Part shown: positions 6,785-8,906 of the stretch, one piece after another
How the letters are laid out: every line of letters begins with the position of its first letter
How positions within the stretch are numbered: position 1 is the stretch's first letter
Source of the DNA: an uncultured Nesterenkonia sp.
GTDB taxonomy: Bacteria; Actinomycetota; Actinomycetes; Actinomycetales; Micrococcaceae
Assembly: GCA_946221825.1 (NCBI GenBank)
Contig: CAMINA010000048.1
Coordinates: forward strand, 1 to 8,906
DNA: 8,906 bases
Direction: 5' to 3'
Position numbers and translations under genes: made by a program
Notes under the pieces: generated by a model
Seen by the model: the letters and a program-made list of their open reading frames with translations, nothing else
The model's database searches: none
What the model was told of the DNA's origin: nothing

Positions 6785-8906
6785 TCAGCCGGCTCGCCGC
6801 TGACGGGAACGGACCAGCAGCAGAGTCCCGACGCCGAGTAGGAGAGCCGCTGCCATCGCGATCCAGGTCACCTGAGCACCGGTCACCGCAAGGCTGCCGT
6901 CCTGGGCCGCGGCGGACTCCTGTGCAGGTGCCTCTCCAGCACCGGCCGCGGAAGTCTCGGCGGCAGGCCCTTCAGCGCCTGCGGCAGCGTCCTCGGATTC
7001 CTCACCGGAGGCGGCCTGCTGGTCCGCGGACTCTTCCTCAGACGAGTCCTCAACGGACGCGTCCTGAGGATCGGCGTCGGCGGGATCGGTACCGGCGGAG
7101 TCGGTGTCTGCGGCCTCCTCAGTGTCTTCGGAGCCGTCAGTGCCGGCAGAGCCATCAGAGCTATCAGAGCCATCAGAGCCGGCAGGGGCGTCTTCGTCGG
7201 CGTCGCCGTCGTTGCTGTCGTGGCCCGCCCCCGAGTCCTGCACCGTCATCGGGATGGTGAGCTCCATGCCGGTGGTCTCCTCCTGGATGACCAGCGGCAT
7301 CTCAGTCTGCTCCGCACCGCCGGGGCTGACGCTCATCGCGCCCAGTCCGGGGCTCACCGAGCCGCTGAACTCCAGTGCGGCGGGGACCTGGGCGCGGATC
7401 TCCGCAGTGCCGCGCAGATCGCTGGAATCGGCGTATTCGGCGTCGATGTCGAAGTCGCCCAGGTCGAAGCCGGCCAGCGAGACGCTGACCGATTCACCCA
7501 CCGGGACGTCCTCCGAGCTGTAGGCCAGCCCCGAGAGGTCCAGGGCGAGCTCGTCACCGGGGGCGTAGACCGTCTCCGAGGGGTGGCCGGAGACCCATGT
7601 GGTACCCACCGCTCGGCGGTCCAAGGCTGGCTCCAGGACCTCCTGCTCGCGGGCGTACTCCACGAACGCCTCCAAGTCGTTCATGCCCGTGTCCTGGGTG
7701 CTGGCAGCCTCCAGCGGCACCTCCACGCCTCCGCCGGAGGCCATGTAGGAGTTCATGCCCACGGTGTAGGTGGCGTCGGGGTCGACCGGCTCGCCCTCGA
7801 TGATGACCTGCTCGATGTGCTCGCCGTCAGGAGCCGAGGCGTCATAGGTGTAGCGGACTTCGGAGGACTGGGCGTGCTTGGAGAAGCTGCCGTCCTCGCG
7901 CCACTGCTCCTCGAAGAGGCGGTAAACCTGCTCCCCGGTCAGCTCTACGTTGACCAGCGTGTTGGCAAAGGGCTGGACATCGCCCAGGTCCCTGTAGGTC
8001 AGCTGACCCAGGGGCAGATCGCCGCGCAGGCCGCCGGCGTTGGTCACTGCGAAGTCGACGTCGGGCTGGTTCTGGCGGATAGCCCAGAGCTGGGCATCGG
8101 CGATCAGTTCACCCAGGGTGGAAGCGGCACTTCGGTTCTCAGAGCCGTCGCTGTTGACCGCCCGGGCGAACGGTACCTCCCCGGCGGTCTCCGCGATGAC
8201 CTCACTGCCGAGCTCATCAGCGGTGGACACTGCATCGGAGACGATCTGGTCCACCTCGGGGTGGCCCTCGCAGCGGGGTTCGCCCCCGGGGAAGAGCTCC
8301 ACCAGTTCGGCCTCGGACTCCACGAGCTCCCCGGTGGAGGGGTCGAAGGAGAAGTCCAGGACGTTCACGTAGTCGCCGTACTCGCCGGCCTGGGCCAGCC
8401 ATGTGCCGTCCAAGTCATGGACATAGCTCTGGTGGGTGTGGCCGGACATGATCGCGTCGATCTCCGGATGTGCGTTCTCGATCAGGTCCCCGAAGGGAAG
8501 CCCGGAGGCGCTGTCGGGACTGGTGCTGGGCAGGCCCTCGTGGACCAGGACGGTGACCACATCGGCCAGGTCGTTCTCGGTCAGGTGCTCGGCGTAGTGG
8601 TTGGCCTCCTGACTCATGGAGGTCCACTCGATGCCCTCGATCCCATCCGGGCTGACCAGGCTGGGCATGCCCTCGGTGATCAGGCCGATGAAGGCCACCC
8701 GAACCCCGCCGACCTCGTGGATGGAGTAGGGGCCATAGAGGTGTTCGCCGGTTTCGGCGTCGCGGATGTTCGCGCCGATCCAGGGGAAGTCGGACATCGG
8801 GATGACCCGGTCATCCATATCGGCTGCACCCTGGTCGAACTCATGGTTGCCCAGAGCGGAGACATCGAGGTCCATGGCATTGAGCGCTTCGATGCTGGGC
8901 TCGTCC
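6785..8906 (-). CDS. Secreted, wall-anchored 5'-nucleotidase/metallophosphoesterase, 5' end outside window
   Basis: A partial gene. The frame is open to the window edge: residues DEPSIEALNA precede the Met at 8873-8875, so that ATG is internal. The signal peptide and first metal motif are missing. Numbering from that Met, the metallophosphatase part shows SALGNHEFDQG (6-16), VHEG (111-114) and SGHTHQSY (144-151), which are metal ligands of the 5'-nucleotidase/UDP-sugar hydrolase family. The C-terminal nucleotide-binding domain (about 224-385) has ASTLGELIADA, VTNAGGLRGDL, DLGDVQPFANTL and NSYMASGGG. The enzyme would remove phosphate from extracellular nucleotides to give nucleosides and Pi; 2',3'-cyclic nucleotides are a possible alternative substrate. 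Residues about 430-546 form a beta-rich stalk I cannot assign. A Ser/Asp/Glu-rich linker (547-660), LAVTG (662-666), a membrane span and RSRQRRAG complete a class E sortase signal. The nuclease gene lies 125 bp downstream on the same strand. Confidence 0.93.
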   Translation of the reverse strand, partial: DEPSIEALNAMDLDVSALGNHEFDQGAADMDDRVIPMSDFPWIGANIRDAETGEHLYGPYSIHEVGGVRVAFIGLITEGMPSLVSPDGIEGIEWTSMSQEANHYAEHLTENDLADVVTVLVHEGLPSTSPDSASGLPFGDLIENAHPEIDAIMSGHTHQSYVHDLDGTWLAQAGEYGDYVNVLDFSFDPSTGELVESEAELVELFPGGEPRCEGHPEVDQIVSDAVSTADELGSEVIAETAGEVPFARAVNSDGSENRSAASTLGELIADAQLWAIRQNQPDVDFAVTNAGGLRGDLPLGQLTYRDLGDVQPFANTLVNVELTGEQVYRLFEEQWREDGSFSKHAQSSEVRYTYDASAPDGEHIEQVIIEGEPVDPDATYTVGMNSYMASGGGVEVPLEAASTQDTGMNDLEAFVEYAREQEVLEPALDRRAVGTTWVSGHPSETVYAPGDELALDLSGLAYSSEDVPVGESVSVSLAGFDLGDFDIDAEYADSSDLRGTAEIRAQVPAALEFSGSVSPGLGAMSVSPGGAEQTEMPLVIQEETTGMELTIPMTVQDSGAGHDSNDGDADEDAPAGSDGSDSSDGSAGTDGSEDTEEAADTDSAGTDPADADPQDASVEDSSEEESADQQAASGEESEDAAAGAEGPAAETSAAGAGEAPAQESAAAQDGSLAVTGAQVTWIAMAAALLLGVGTLLLVRSRQRRAG

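Noticed and set aside
7020..7240. Repetitive DNA in the 5'-nucleotidase linker as a possible repeat array
   Set aside because: It is Ser/Asp/Glu-rich low-complexity coding sequence with no fixed period, normal for wall-protein stalks.

Overview
The window looks like chromosomal DNA of a high-GC actinobacterium. The evidence is strongly G/C-biased third codon positions, a guaB-guaB3 tandem of the kind common in Actinobacteria, GTG/TTG starts, and two surface proteins ending in Pro-less LAxTG sorting signals of the class E sortase type. Acidic surface proteins and the overall gene style would fit Micrococcaceae (for example a Nesterenkonia- or Arthrobacter-like organism), but the genus is inference only.

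Layout: (1) Positions 1-308 hold the 3' end of a plus-strand YeeE/YedE-type sulfur-compound permease. (2) Positions 309-448 are a structured intergenic region with a long hairpin, three TGTCC...GG words about two helical turns apart, and a weak candidate promoter. (3) Positions 449-3136 hold a tight plus-strand pair: guaB (IMP dehydrogenase with CBS domains) and a GuaB3-type paralogue that lacks both the CBS domains and the catalytic cysteine. (4) Positions 3137-3521 form the convergent intergenic region. It contains a short direct repeat, a perfect 20-bp inverted repeat, a minus-strand stretch resembling a gene remnant, and three 16-bp tandem repeats that run into the next stop codon. (5) Positions 3522-6659 (minus) encode a secreted ExeM/NucH-like nuclease. 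(6) Positions 6785-8906 (minus, 5' end outside the window) encode a secreted 5'-nucleotidase-type phosphoesterase.

How the genes may work together: the two minus-strand proteins are each predicted to be wall-anchored through LALTG or LAVTG signals. Together they would degrade extracellular nucleic acid, with the nuclease releasing nucleotides and the 5'-nucleotidase releasing nucleosides and phosphate. They converge on the intracellular IMP-to-XMP step of guanine nucleotide synthesis encoded by guaB. The functional link is inference from adjacency and family roles. No sortase, transposase, phage gene, tRNA, rRNA or CRISPR array was found, and nothing here is clearly an undescribed defence or mobile system. 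The most unusual items are the intergenic structures, the gene remnant, the unassigned stalk region of the 5'-nucleotidase, and the Cys-less GuaB3.
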